Shown: positions 8,164-17,145, counted from the stretch's first letter. The stretch: 24,042 nucleotides of DNA from Ramicandelaber brevisporus (GCA_025201865.1 MU602928.1:1-24042); one strand, 5' to 3'. The notes: generated from the sequence alone by a model not told the origin. A program made the numbers and translations.

Positions 8164-9720
8164 ATGGCAGACACCATTAGTTCCCCGGCGGCAAACGCCC
8201 TAATCTACTGCACACTGGTCGTCATGCTGGGCATTGGTATCTACGGTGGCCGGCTCGTAAAGGGCAATGTCGAGCAGTTCCTCACCGCACGTGGCACCCA
8301 GTCCGTCCTTTCGCTGGGCATCAACTTTGTGGCCATGTCAATCGGCACTGGTATGCTGTACAGTATGCCCGAGGTTGCCACCATCGGCGGTCTCGTTGGC
8401 TTGATTGCCTACTCCTTTGCCTGCGTCGTCCCGATTCTCATCCTGGCTCCCATCAGCGCCGTCATGCAGAAGCGCTACCATGCCGATGTGTTCTCGCTGT
8501 CGTCGTTCTGCAAGGCTCGCTACGGCCGTCCCCTCCACATTCTCGTTGCACTGTGCACCACCTTCCTGATGGCGCTCTACCTGTCGTCCGAGTTCTCCGG
8601 CATTGGTTCGGTTGTCTTCACCCTGACTGGCTTAAACCGTGTCCCGCCAATGATTGTCGTGGCGGTTGTGACTACCGCCTACACCATGCTTGGTGGTCTC
8701 CGCGCATCCCTGTTCACTGATGCTATCCAAGGATACATGATTCTCGGCCTGGTCATCATCTCGGCTATTGGCATTGGCATCAACATCCGCATCCCAGCCG
8801 GCAAGATTGACGAGGTTGGTCTGATCAAGCCGACTCGCCTGTCGTGGGAGCTGTTCTACATCATGACCGCTGCTCTGGTCTTCTCCAACATGTTCCACCA
8901 AGGCTTCTGGCAGCGTGCATTCTCGGCCAAGAACAACCGCACTCTGTTCATTAGCACCATCGTCGGCTCGTCCATCATCTTCCCACTGCTGTTCGCCGTT
9001 GGCGTTACCGGTCTCATTGCCGCATGGTCTGGTGTCTGGACATACTCTGACGACACCCCAGGCAGCATGGCCTTCTTCAGCTTGATTGCCGTCCTGCCGC
9101 TGTGGATGGTTGGCATCACCATTGTCCTCGCCGTCTGCCTTGCCTGCTGCGCTGCTGACACTCTCCAGACCGCCATGGTTGGCTCCATCTCCGACTTGTT
9201 TGACAACCGCTTCCCATTGTGGGCTTGCCGTGCTCTGGTCTTGGTCGTCAACGCTCCAGCCCTCGTCCTCGCCTTCAAAGAGACTGACACTCTGCGTCTC
9301 TACATGATTGCCGATTTGGTTGCCTCTGCTATGGTTGTTCCTCTGCTGTGCGGTCTTTCCACCAAGTTTGACTACGTGAACGGCTTCGATGCCATCGTCG
9401 GTGCCTTCGGCGGTATCGTTGGTGTTGGTGTTTTCGGCACCGTCTACTTTGGCAACGCCACCGACGGCTGGCAGCTGCTCGGCCTGATGCAGGGTCTGTA
9501 CGCTCCGGACCAGAGTGTCCTTGGTGCATTCCTGGTTGCCCCAATTGCGTCCTTTGTGGTGATGATCCTGTGCACTCTGATCCGTATTGCTGTAATGAAG
9601 GCATTTGGATTCCGTGTGGAGAAGCACAGCGACACCGTCTATCGCCGCCAAATTGTGTCGACGGTCGATGAGAGCAACGCTGACCCTATCAAAACGCCAT
9701 ACAACGACAACGACGACTAA
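8164..9720 (+). CDS. Sodium:solute symporter family protein (DUR3/urea-transporter-like)
   Basis: 518 aa, nearly all hydrophobic, with about 13 predicted membrane helices, beginning MADTISSPAANALIYCTLVV. The early segment VEQFLTARGTQSV followed by LSLGINFVAMSIGTG matches the TM1-TM2 pattern of the SSS family (the FLTAR/FLAGR region preceding the sodium-site helix), and AYTMLGGLRASLFTDAIQGY is the classic SSS signature around TM5. Among fungal members this most resembles DUR3-type urea/polyamine:cation symporters, but it is shorter than typical DUR3 (about 650-730 aa), so the substrate is not assured. It would act at the plasma membrane. ATG 8164 is chosen because homology begins just after it and its context (gagATGG) is good. 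Third codon positions are strongly C-biased, suggesting high expression. A hydrophilic C-terminal tail ends in DNDD. Confidence 0.85.
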   Translation: MADTISSPAANALIYCTLVVMLGIGIYGGRLVKGNVEQFLTARGTQSVLSLGINFVAMSIGTGMLYSMPEVATIGGLVGLIAYSFACVVPILILAPISAVMQKRYHADVFSLSSFCKARYGRPLHILVALCTTFLMALYLSSEFSGIGSVVFTLTGLNRVPPMIVVAVVTTAYTMLGGLRASLFTDAIQGYMILGLVIISAIGIGINIRIPAGKIDEVGLIKPTRLSWELFYIMTAALVFSNMFHQGFWQRAFSAKNNRTLFISTIVGSSIIFPLLFAVGVTGLIAAWSGVWTYSDDTPGSMAFFSLIAVLPLWMVGITIVLAVCLACCAADTLQTAMVGSISDLFDNRFPLWACRALVLVVNAPALVLAFKETDTLRLYMIADLVASAMVVPLLCGLSTKFDYVNGFDAIVGAFGGIVGVGVFGTVYFGNATDGWQLLGLMQGLYAPDQSVLGAFLVAPIASFVVMILCTLIRIAVMKAFGFRVEKHSDTVYRRQIVSTVDESNADPIKTPYNDNDD

Positions 9721-10138
9721 TCTAATTACTTTGCCCCCTCCCATCCTAATACACACTTTTCTTTCTTTACACTCAATCTCCTTTTACCTGTCCATATCAT
9801 TTGATTTAACTCATCCTGATCCGTCCAGTGCACAGTATTCTCTCCAGCCAAATATAGAAAGTACCCTGAACAAAAGTTTGCACTGTGCTGTGATTGCCAT
9901 TCAAACAAGGAGGAGAGGGAGAGTATTGTATGTGTGTATGACTATGGGAAGTCAATTCAACAGTGTTCATCCCCTGATCCCACAGTAGAATCCACGCTTT
10001 GCATGTGCTCTACATGTGCTATGAATGTGCCATTGTGAATGAACTCTGTTGAGCTGTTTCCCTCTCTCTCCTTCTCTTTCTCGCTCCTCCCGTTCTTTCT
10101 TACTAGCATAGCTAGCTGACTTGCACTAACCAACTACG
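9721..10138. other. Intergenic region between the symporter and the DUF6165-like gene
   Basis: About 420 bp with no gene seen. It holds the 3' end of the symporter transcript and the promoter of the next gene, including repeated CATGTGCT motifs near 10000-10020 and a pyrimidine tract at about 10061-10104 ending about 35 bp before the next ATG. Confidence 0.6.
10061..10104 (+). promoter_or_regulatory. Pyrimidine tract before the DUF6165-like gene
   Basis: A C/T run of about 40 bp immediately upstream of the short leader, the same arrangement as before the ABC and symporter genes. Its role as a core-promoter element is inferred. Confidence 0.35.
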
Positions 10139-10543
10139 ATGCTGTCTTCAACGAAAACAGCTGCCAGAGAGGCAGTATTGCCGATGGTGCCTGTGTCCGT
10201 TGGCGAGCTGGTCGACAAGCTCACGATTCTCGACATCAAAATCAAACGGATCAAGCACGCGGATCGTGTAGCCAATTGTCGCATCGAGCACAAGCTACTC
10301 TCTGACATCCTGGATGCTCTTGCCTTGGATGTGGAGCCATACCGCTCCGAGTTGCTCGAGGTGAACACGGCGCTCTGGGAGCTGGAGGATAAGATCCGTG
10401 AGTGCGATGCAAAGGCCGACTTTGGACCACAGTTCATTGAGGTTGCTCGTAACATTTACATTACAAATGACAAGCGATCGAGTATCAAGAAGGCTCTCAA
10501 TGTTGCAGTTCAATCTCACATTGTTGAAGAGAAAAGTTATTAA
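10139..10543 (+). CDS. DUF6165-like small protein
   Basis: 134 aa, uninterrupted. The core VPVSVGELVDKLTILDIKIK, then LLEVNTALWELEDKIRECD, then EVARNIYITNDKRSSIKKA and the end HIVEEKSY match, motif by motif, the pattern I know from the DUF6165 family of bacterial and large-virus proteins (a helical family of unknown function, often near glycosyltransferase or polysaccharide genes). No signal peptide or membrane segment is visible, so a cytosolic protein is expected. The reaction or partner is unknown. The start is the first ATG after a pyrimidine tract, and the conserved core begins about 17 residues in. Codon use does not differ visibly from its neighbours, so if it was acquired by transfer, that was not recent. 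The recognition is from memory of motifs and was not tested by a search. Confidence 0.75.
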   Translation: MLSSTKTAAREAVLPMVPVSVGELVDKLTILDIKIKRIKHADRVANCRIEHKLLSDILDALALDVEPYRSELLEVNTALWELEDKIRECDAKADFGPQFIEVARNIYITNDKRSSIKKALNVAVQSHIVEEKSY

Positions 10544-10908
10544 AAAGCAAAAGAAGAAGAAACTAATTATATGCGTCCTTTATTTCTCATCGAGATTGTT
10601 GAATTTGATCGTTGGATGCTTTTGGCGAAGCTTATATATCACAAAGGGGTCGAGTCTCTCAGTTGTACAAAGGGCGAGGCGGGTAAAGCACTGTAACAAT
10701 GCTGAGAGCGGTTCAATGATTCTGGGTCTCGATTTGCCATTAATATAGCGCAGCTCAATCAAGCGAACCGTGGAACTCGACAAGCCAGATAAACGACTGA
10801 CAATGAATCTACTTCTCACATGTACTAGTTCCTTTTGCCACTAATAAGAAAATAGGAGGCTTGAATGCGAAATCAGATGAGGAGAATGTAAAGATGTAAA
10901 TGAAATTA
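10544..10908. other. Convergent intergenic region between the DUF6165-like gene and the P450 gene
   Basis: About 365 bp between two facing 3' ends. Right after the DUF6165-like stop comes an A-rich stretch. Most of the remainder is taken up by the minus-strand gene-like fragment at 10580-10819. No tRNA or other RNA gene was recognised. Confidence 0.5.
10580..10819 (-). pseudogene. ATG-less open frame resembling the C-terminus of a leucine-rich-repeat protein
   Basis: About 79 sense codons end in TAA. The frame has no ATG; it opens after a TAG about 20 nt upstream of a GTG, and the P450 stop codon lies only 90 bp further up on the same strand, leaving no room for a full gene. The peptide (VSRLSGLSSSTVRLIELRYI, later FTRLALCTTERLDPFVIYKL and HPTIKFNNLDEK) has the amino-acid make-up of real protein and a spacing of Leu, Cys and Asn reminiscent of the last repeats of F-box/LRR proteins. 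It may be a decayed remnant of such a gene, a spliced 3' exon, or chance. A YAG that could act as a splice acceptor (TTATTAG) stands directly before the open stretch. Confidence 0.3.
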
Positions 10909-12684
10909 TTAGAAGCGAGGTTTGAAGCAAAGACGTGAATCAGCAACAGTCAATACGCCGGTGTGGACCAATCCAGGGCCAGCATGGTCGTCTGGAAGAG
11001 TCCACGTCCAGCGGCGCAGCATCATCGACAATGCAACCTTCATGACCAGCATCGACAAGTTCTCGCCGGCGCACTTGCGAACACCGCCTCCAAACACCAA
11101 GAAACTGCCAGCCTGAATCTTGCTCTCATCGCGGTAAATCCAGCGATCTGGATCAAACTTGTCAGGATTTGGCCACACGCTCTCGAGACGCTGGATGCCA
11201 AACGCGTGAGCACCCAAGAGAATACCGCGCGGGATTTCGTACTGCTCGCCGTCTTCGCCAGTCAGTGTAAAGTCGGTGGTAGTGCGGCGAGAGAGCAGCA
11301 TGTAGATGGGCGAGAAGACGCGAATGGCTTCCTTGATGACAGCTTCCATATACGTCATGTTCTTGAGCTCGGCCATGGTGGGCTTGATGTCATACGGTGC
11401 AGTGTTGGTGTCGCCGAGGATCTGGAGGACTTCAGCGCGAACCTTGTCCTGAATATCTTGATGGCGAGCAAGCATGTACATGACGGTGGTGGTGGCATTG
11501 GAGGTGGTGTCGATGGACGCAATGTTGAACCCAAAGATGGTGTTACGGGTCTCAAAGTCGGTCATTACCTGCTTGCCATCCTTGTCGGGCTTGTTGGCGG
11601 CCAAGATCAGGGCCATCACGTCCAAGTGCTTGTCCTTGCTGCCCTTCTCATCAATGACATCCTGGTCATCGCCATCTTGGTCAGCGCTGTCGGCAGAACG
11701 GTCGTCGCCGCCACTGATGTCAGCCTCCATGGATGCAGCTGAGTCAAAGCCATGATTCTCCTTATTCCTCTTTTGCTTCTTTTGCTTCTTCTGCTTTATA
11801 GCGGCCTGGTTCTCGCGCACCTTGGTGATAAACGATTCGACAATCTCTTCAGTTTCTTGATGAATCTTGCGACGGAATCCCAGCCAGTCCAAAATGGGCA
11901 ATGAATCATACAGCGGCTTGAACGCATGCTGCAACGCCGTATAGTACTTGATCACATTCGAGTTCAATGGCTCCAACAGCGCATTGTACTCGAGGGCAGT
12001 AATAGAGCGGCCCATGATGTCCATCGTCAGCCGACTAAACATACGAGCCACCGACACTGGCTTGCGTATCGGATCCTGGTCTTGACGGAAGTCGGCGGTG
12101 ACAGCCTTGGCAGAATCGGTTCCACGAGCAGATTCGCGAGGATGGCGGCCCAGTGACTCGGCCTCGACGGCACCCAGCATATCCAGCACGTTCTCGCCGA
12201 ACTGGTCGACATCCCAGCTGCGATGGAACACCGGGTTGATAACTTTGCGCTGGCGCTGCCAATCAGTCGTGGTTGCGAACGCACTGGTTCCGCTCAGCAG
12301 CTTGTTTTTCAGCGTGTACGGATACTTGTTGCCGATGTCGTCCTTGTCGGCAATACGGTGGTTGCTAAACACCTGCGCAGCAAGAGTTGGACGAGCCACG
12401 GCCACAGCCCACTCGCCGCTGAACCACACGCGGAACACGGGGTACTTTTCCACGTATTCGCGATGCAAGTTTTCAAAGACAACGTCCAGCGAGTTTTCGT
12501 TCCATTGGCCCCACAATGTACGCCACATTGGGACGGCTGGCAAATGGCGGATGCCGGCAGGAGGCGTGATCCAGGCCCAGAGCTTGTAGGCGACAAAGAG
12601 GATTGGAACGGCGATCCACCATGCCGCGTGATGGACACCGAGAGGGTGAGGGAGGTAGTCTTTCAAAAGGATGTGCGTGTACAT
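10909..12684 (-). CDS. Cytochrome P450 monooxygenase
   Basis: 591 aa from the ATG at 12684; the frame is open further up but without an ATG. Residues about 16-36 (HHAAWWIAVPILFVAYKLWAW) form an N-terminal membrane anchor followed by a Pro-rich hinge (TPPAGIRHLP), as in ER-bound eukaryotic P450s. The oxygen-binding I-helix is ASIDTTSNAT, the K-helix ExxR is EAIR (452-455), the PERF-like motif is FDPDRW, and the haem loop is FGGGVRKCAG with ligand Cys538. All catalytic elements are intact, so an NADPH-P450-reductase-dependent monooxygenase is expected. The substrate and CYP family cannot be read. A Lys/Gln-rich then Asp/Ser-rich insertion of about 55 residues (about 296-352) lies between the G and I helix regions and makes the protein longer than the usual 500-530 aa. 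Confidence 0.92.
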   Translation of the reverse strand: MYTHILLKDYLPHPLGVHHAAWWIAVPILFVAYKLWAWITPPAGIRHLPAVPMWRTLWGQWNENSLDVVFENLHREYVEKYPVFRVWFSGEWAVAVARPTLAAQVFSNHRIADKDDIGNKYPYTLKNKLLSGTSAFATTTDWQRQRKVINPVFHRSWDVDQFGENVLDMLGAVEAESLGRHPRESARGTDSAKAVTADFRQDQDPIRKPVSVARMFSRLTMDIMGRSITALEYNALLEPLNSNVIKYYTALQHAFKPLYDSLPILDWLGFRRKIHQETEEIVESFITKVRENQAAIKQKKQKKQKRNKENHGFDSAASMEADISGGDDRSADSADQDGDDQDVIDEKGSKDKHLDVMALILAANKPDKDGKQVMTDFETRNTIFGFNIASIDTTSNATTTVMYMLARHQDIQDKVRAEVLQILGDTNTAPYDIKPTMAELKNMTYMEAVIKEAIRVFSPIYMLLSRRTTTDFTLTGEDGEQYEIPRGILLGAHAFGIQRLESVWPNPDKFDPDRWIYRDESKIQAGSFLVFGGGVRKCAGENLSMLVMKVALSMMLRRWTWTLPDDHAGPGLVHTGVLTVADSRLCFKPRF

Positions 12685-12850
12685 TTTTTTCCCCTCTTGT
12701 CTGTGAACTCTGCTGGGAGAAATGCGGCGACTAGGGTAGGCGAGTTGATTGAAATGTGCACAAAGCAATAAAAAAAATAACTGAGAGAGTCAGTAGTGTG
12801 CAAAGAGAGGGTGCAAGTGAAAATGAAAGTGAAATGCTAGGAGTACGTTG

Positions 12851-12872
12851 TATATATATATGTATATATATG
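12851..12872 (-). promoter_or_regulatory. TATA-type element of the P450 gene
   Basis: Two TATATATA blocks separated by TG lie about 165 bp upstream of the P450 ATG on the coding (minus) strand. The spacing resembles that of the clear TATA box of the ABC gene. An alternative reading is a simple TA/TG microsatellite. Confidence 0.35.
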
Positions 12873-13029
12873 TCTGTACAATGGTCTGGGTTCAAAAAAG
12901 GAAGCAGGTGGTAGTACTGGTGGTGGTGGTGGTGTGCTTGCCAGTCAACGTCACATCAAAGCATCAAATGAGTTCTTTTTTTTCTCTCTTGGAATGTATG
13001 TGTGTACGAACAGCTGCGCCGCGAGAACT

Positions 13030-13090
13030 ACTGTACGTATGTGTGTACGTATGTGTATGTGTATGTGAGTGTGCTTTGTGTGATTTGTGT
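13030..13090. repeat. TG-rich microsatellite
   Basis: Imperfect repeats of TATGTG and TGTGTGAT in the P450 upstream region. Non-coding. Confidence 0.75.
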
Positions 13091-13939
13091 GATGCGGGTG
13101 TGACTGTGGTTATTCGAAGTTAAACTGATGTTCCTCCTCCTCCTCCTTCCAGTCGCCCACAGAAGAAAAAGAAGAAGAAAGTGTGATTGGGAGAATGCAC
13201 GCATGCACGCACGCCTTCAATGTGCTTGTATGTGTGCTTGTGTGTGATTACAAAATGGATGAGCACCGGAACGGAATCAATTTTTTTTGTTTTTGATGCG
13301 TAGACAGATGCTCTCTCATGCTTGGCGTGTCCACCACAAAAGAAAGCGAGTGAGCGTGTGCTTTCCATCACTTGGTTATCTTCGGCAAAATACTTGTGTG
13401 ACTGCCTCAGCCTTCATCGGCAAGCGAAGCTATGGTTGAGAGAATGGGCAAACTGTTTGGCCAGCTTCATCGAAATAGTGAAGCGCAGTCACACTCGCCC
13501 ACCTAACGAGAGTTAGTTCATCGGCACTTTAGTTTCAAATACATACTTTCTTTTCTCTCTCCCATATTGGCGCAATGATCTGCATCGCACAAGTTGCAGC
13601 ACAAGCTGAAGCGGCGATACCATTTTGTACTCGCTGTTTGATTGTTTAAAACAAAAGCTAGTATGTTTTTTATTTAAAATAGGAAAGAATATAGTTGAGA
13701 CTTAAATGCACAGTCTGTACAGTTATTAGTGGACAGTGCAGTATACAAACATGGAATGAAGTAAGCAAATAAAAAAATAAACAAAGGTGAGAGTGGGAGA
13801 GGGAGTGAAATGGATTAGGACGACAGGTGTTGATAAAAACAAAAGGAAAAGAAAAGAAAAAACCGGCAAAGCAGAGAGTTATAAGAACAAACAATAACGC
13901 AGATAAAAGATACAATGGAAAGTAAAGGAAAGCGGGCAG

Positions 13940-16201
13940 TTAGTGCTGGACAGTGACGCCATTATTGGTGGGGTTATTGTTGATGACACCAAAGTCCCAG
14001 ATACAGACATTGCCATCTTCGCCACCACTCACTACACGAGTGTCGCTCAACGATACATCTGTAACGGAGCCAACATGGCCTTCAAGACGATGAAGAGGGC
14101 GGCCACGAGGCACATCCCAGATCATGACGGATCCATCAGCAGAGGCTGTGGTGGCTCGCAGATTATCAAAGGCCAGAGCCCAAACACCCTCGGAGTGGCC
14201 GGCGAGGATGGCAATGCACTCGCCAGTCGCAATGTTCCAAATGCGCATTGTAAGATCCAGACCGCCGGTAACCAGAATTGGCACGTTGGCACTGGAGGCA
14301 GCAGCTAGACTTGCAGCCGTAGTAGAAGTTGAAGAAACGGTTTGAGTAGAAGGCTGGGTTGGATTGGCGCCATTGACAGGCTGACCAACTGCAGCGGCTG
14401 CAGCTGCGGTGTTATTGGCAGCGGCAGCGTTGTTTGGAGCAAGTGGGCGAGACGGGATTGTTACACCGACACCCAGTTGCAGCTGAGTAAAAGGATTCTC
14501 GCGGGAAGGCAGCAGAGTCTGAACAGCAGCGCTGTGGCCACGGAAGGTGCGGATGGGCTTGCGGGTTGTCAAGTCCCAGAGGCGGGCTGTGCCATCATCG
14601 CCGCAGGAGAACAGCTGCGTGCCCTCCCAGAGACGAACTTGGTTGATCCAGCCATCGTGAGCGTTGTTGATGGTGAAGTTCGTGCGCTGGGTGACGTTCC
14701 ACACGCACAGGGAGCCATCGCCACAGCCAGCTGCCAAGACATCGCCGTCACAATGCAGAGTGGTGACATCGGATTGGTTGTGAGTGCGCAGCGTGTTGAT
14801 GCATGTGCCAGTGCGATAGTTCCAGACACGCACAGTGGAGTCATCCGAACCCGTGACAAGCTTGCACTCATCAAAGTAGAGTGTGCGAACAGGACCGCGA
14901 TGGCCAGAGAGAGTACGAAGCTGGCGGCCAGTCTCAACGTCCCAGACCTTGGCCAAGCCGTCAAAGCCACCAGTAACGAGGATGCGGTCATCGAACTGGA
15001 GACACAGAACGCCTTCACGATGGGCGGCAATGGTGGTCAGAGTATGGCGACCGCGGCGCCAGTTGCGCTCGATGCTGTAGCGCTCAGCGTAAATGTCTTT
15101 CCACGGACGAGGAGCTGGCTCCTCTGTCAATGGCTGGACAGTTGTTGTGATGGCCATGGACGCCATGCCAGTCTGGAGCGGCTGCTTCTCCTGGGCCGAG
15201 TTGTCGTTCAGACGAGAGCGCTTGACGGACGGCTGGGATTCGTCCTCGCTCTCGCTGCCAGAGGTGAGCGAGTTGGAGGAGCGAGCGCGGGTTGGCGACA
15301 CGGTGGTCAAGCATGAGGCAGCCAGAGCCTGGATGGGCTGGCCGGTGGCATCGACGTGAGCGCCGTAGATGCTGAAGGAGCTGCTGGCCGTGCCTGTGCC
15401 GCCGCCGGTGCGACGCAGCGTGCCCAATAGAATGTCAACTGCGTTGGTCTTCTTGCCAGTGGCCAGATTAATGGCAGCAGTTGAGCCGGCAGCATTGGTT
15501 GGAGCATTGTCGCCGTCATGTTTCCGCTTCAGCGCGGCCAATGTGGTGGCTGCAGCAATGGCCGACGAGGACGTGCGACCAGTGCAGCCGCGGCGCTGGC
15601 GCTCCAGCCATTTGCGACGGCCACTCTGGTCCAACAGCGGCAAGCCCCAACCGCAAGTAGTACATTGCTTGTCGATGTGCTGCTCGCACATTCGATGCCA
15701 GACGAAGTCGTCATTGGCGAAGGCTGCCCAGTGGCTGCTGACTTGAGCAACTCGGCACAAGGAGCGAGCGTCGAGATACGAAAGAATGACGAAGGAAAGC
15801 TCCGTAGGAAGCACGACAAGCGGGTCCAGGCGCACAAGAGGAGGCACTGCACGCTGCAAATACGCCAGCTGAGGAACACATGACTGATTCAGAATACCAC
15901 GCAGCATGACCATGCGCTGTTCTGCGCGAGCTGCGCCAAACAACGCCCACACTGTGCTGACAGCATCTCGCTCCGGAGACGGCAAAGAAGCAAGCTCCGC
16001 ATCCAAAAGAGCCGCCTCCCGAGTGATATCCTCAATGTACTCGGCATTGCTATGGCGGTAACATCGGCGAGGCGGGGCAGCCGTCACAATCTGCTGCTGG
16101 TGCTGTTGCTGCTGGTGCTGTTGCTGTTGCTGGACGGTTGCTATAGCGGGATGAGGAAGAGGAGGCGGTGTAGCGGGAACCTGCGATAGTCCAAGCTCCA
16201 T
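13940..16201 (-). CDS. MET30: F-box/WD40 protein of the Met30/sconB/Pof1 type (SCF ubiquitin-ligase receptor)
   Basis: 753 aa from the ATG at 16201. Met30/sconB proteins are substrate receptors of SCF E3 ligases that restrain sulfur-assimilation activators such as Met4. Order of parts: polyQ/His run (24-37); a helical dimerisation region ending in LRGILNQSCVPQLAYLQ; an F-box (about 122-168, LPTELSFVILSYLDARSLCR); the subfamily hallmark CEQHID and CGWGLPLL (from C172); a long Ser/Ala-rich linker; the motif RPWKDIYAERY just before a WD40 propeller from about 394 to 745 with seven or more blades (for example LVTGGFDGLAKVWD). An Ala/Asn/Thr-rich loop interrupts the propeller, as also happens in this subfamily. 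The CGWGLPLL and RPWKD motifs separate it from Cdc4/Fbw7. The frame is open for 69 more codons upstream but has no ATG. It is divergent from the mEF-G2 gene. Confidence 0.88.
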   Translation of the reverse strand: MELGLSQVPATPPPLPHPAIATVQQQQQHQQQQHQQQIVTAAPPRRCYRHSNAEYIEDITREAALLDAELASLPSPERDAVSTVWALFGAARAEQRMVMLRGILNQSCVPQLAYLQRAVPPLVRLDPLVVLPTELSFVILSYLDARSLCRVAQVSSHWAAFANDDFVWHRMCEQHIDKQCTTCGWGLPLLDQSGRRKWLERQRRGCTGRTSSSAIAAATTLAALKRKHDGDNAPTNAAGSTAAINLATGKKTNAVDILLGTLRRTGGGTGTASSSFSIYGAHVDATGQPIQALAASCLTTVSPTRARSSNSLTSGSESEDESQPSVKRSRLNDNSAQEKQPLQTGMASMAITTTVQPLTEEPAPRPWKDIYAERYSIERNWRRGRHTLTTIAAHREGVLCLQFDDRILVTGGFDGLAKVWDVETGRQLRTLSGHRGPVRTLYFDECKLVTGSDDSTVRVWNYRTGTCINTLRTHNQSDVTTLHCDGDVLAAGCGDGSLCVWNVTQRTNFTINNAHDGWINQVRLWEGTQLFSCGDDGTARLWDLTTRKPIRTFRGHSAAVQTLLPSRENPFTQLQLGVGVTIPSRPLAPNNAAAANNTAAAAAAVGQPVNGANPTQPSTQTVSSTSTTAASLAAASSANVPILVTGGLDLTMRIWNIATGECIAILAGHSEGVWALAFDNLRATTASADGSVMIWDVPRGRPLHRLEGHVGSVTDVSLSDTRVVSGGEDGNVCIWDFGVINNNPTNNGVTVQH
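16098..16135 (-). repeat. CAG/CAA repeat coding polyglutamine in the Met30-like protein
   Basis: Mixed CAG, CAA and CAC codons on the minus strand encode QQQQQHQQQQHQQQ near the N-terminus. Confidence 0.85.
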
Positions 16202-16704
16202 TTGCGAGGGAAAAAGAGACTTGTTTGATACTGAATGTAGCGGTGGCGTGCTTGCTCGTGAATGGGTTGAAGGTGGCAGTGAAAGAGAGAGAGCACAAAC
16301 GGAGACAAAGCGTTCTGCGGCAGGCGGGGCAAGGCAAGTTGTGCTTGGAATGGCGAGTCGATCTTTTGTACGCCTATTTTTGCTTGGAGGTTGCAGCAGA
16401 AAATCCAAGAATGATGCAATTTCGAGGATTGGGGGCAGTCCTCTTTCTTCACTCTTCTTCGCTCTCTGGGAATGTCAGAAAAGTCAGTGTGCTGCAAAAT
16501 TAACCGATAGGCATTCGATTGAGTCATCGGCCTTCATGATGGCGAACAAATCTAGGAGCGGAACATCTACATCTGCTTTGTAAATGGAATAAAACAACAC
16601 CACGATGAGCACATGGTAGTGCATTGGAAATTAGTGATGGAGATGGAGATGTGGGAGGTGGCGTAAGAGTGTAGGAGTCACATCCCCGCCCAGTATCAAT
16701 GATG

Positions 16705-16758
16705 TTGAACGGACTTGAGCGGACCTGGCTTTGGTATTGCACCATCAAGTCCGTTCAA
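16705..16758. promoter_or_regulatory. 14-bp perfect inverted repeat with 26-bp spacer
   Basis: TTGAACGGACTTGA at 16705-16718 is the exact reverse complement of TCAAGTCCGTTCAA at 16745-16758. A second, outer pair (ATGTTGA at 16702-16708 and TCAACAT at 16775-16781) overlaps it, and CCAAG repeats three times between 16760 and 16774. It could be a protein-binding site or an RNA hairpin. Function is unknown. Confidence 0.5.
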
Positions 16759-17145
16759 GCCAAGCCAAGCCAAGTCAACATGGTACTTGCTGGAATGACG
16801 CCAACCGTGGTACAAGCACAAGCAAAAAGGAAAATTGAAGTTCCTCTTCAGAGTAACAGTGTCGTTTGTTCAAAAGCATCAATCAGTTATCCCTTTTGTG
16901 TTTGTGTGTGTGTTTTTGAGTCCATGTTCAATCATATAGTGGTACACAGTGGTACACAGCTCCAACTGTCCTCTTCATTGCTCAACGTGCTCAGCGTGCT
17001 CTTTTTTCTTTACGATGATAATGCTAGTAGACATACTCAATTTGTGGAGAAAGTGAGAAATGAAAATGAAAATGAAAAATCACCACCCAAAACTTCTTCT
17101 TTTTGCAAACAAACACAATCTGTCCTGATCGCCACTGCATCTTCA

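Larger units (their letters stand above)
12685..13939. other. Intergenic region upstream of the P450 gene and downstream of the Met30-like gene
   Basis: About 1.25 kb with no supported gene on either strand. It contains a TATATA block at 12851-12872, a (GTG)n patch near 12907-12933, TG-rich repeats at about 13030-13090 and 13222-13248, and A/T-rich sequence near 13650-13900 next to the Met30-like stop. I looked for tRNA B-box and U6-like signals and saw none. Confidence 0.5.

Noticed and set aside
8632-9756. Minus-strand open frame of 374 codons opposite the symporter gene
   Set aside because: An antisense shadow produced by the strong third-position C bias of the symporter. The peptide is hydrophilic and rich in Asp, Gly, His and Gln, without domain features.
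10963-11742. Plus-strand open frame of 259 codons opposite the P450 gene
   Set aside because: Antisense shadow of conserved P450 sequence with no independent motif.
13360-13520. Possible small RNA gene (a stretch with partial resemblance to U6-like CTTCGGCA)
   Set aside because: Only a few bases match and the conserved internal U6 sequence is missing; no tRNA boxes are present either.
14342-15316. Plus-strand open frame of 324 codons opposite the Met30-like gene
   Set aside because: Antisense to well-conserved WD40 repeats; its apparent regularity mirrors the repeats.
16202-16408. N-terminal extension of the Met30-like protein
   Set aside because: The frame is open but its upstream limit is a TTG and no ATG occurs before 16201; the conserved dimerisation region begins after the ATG at 16201.
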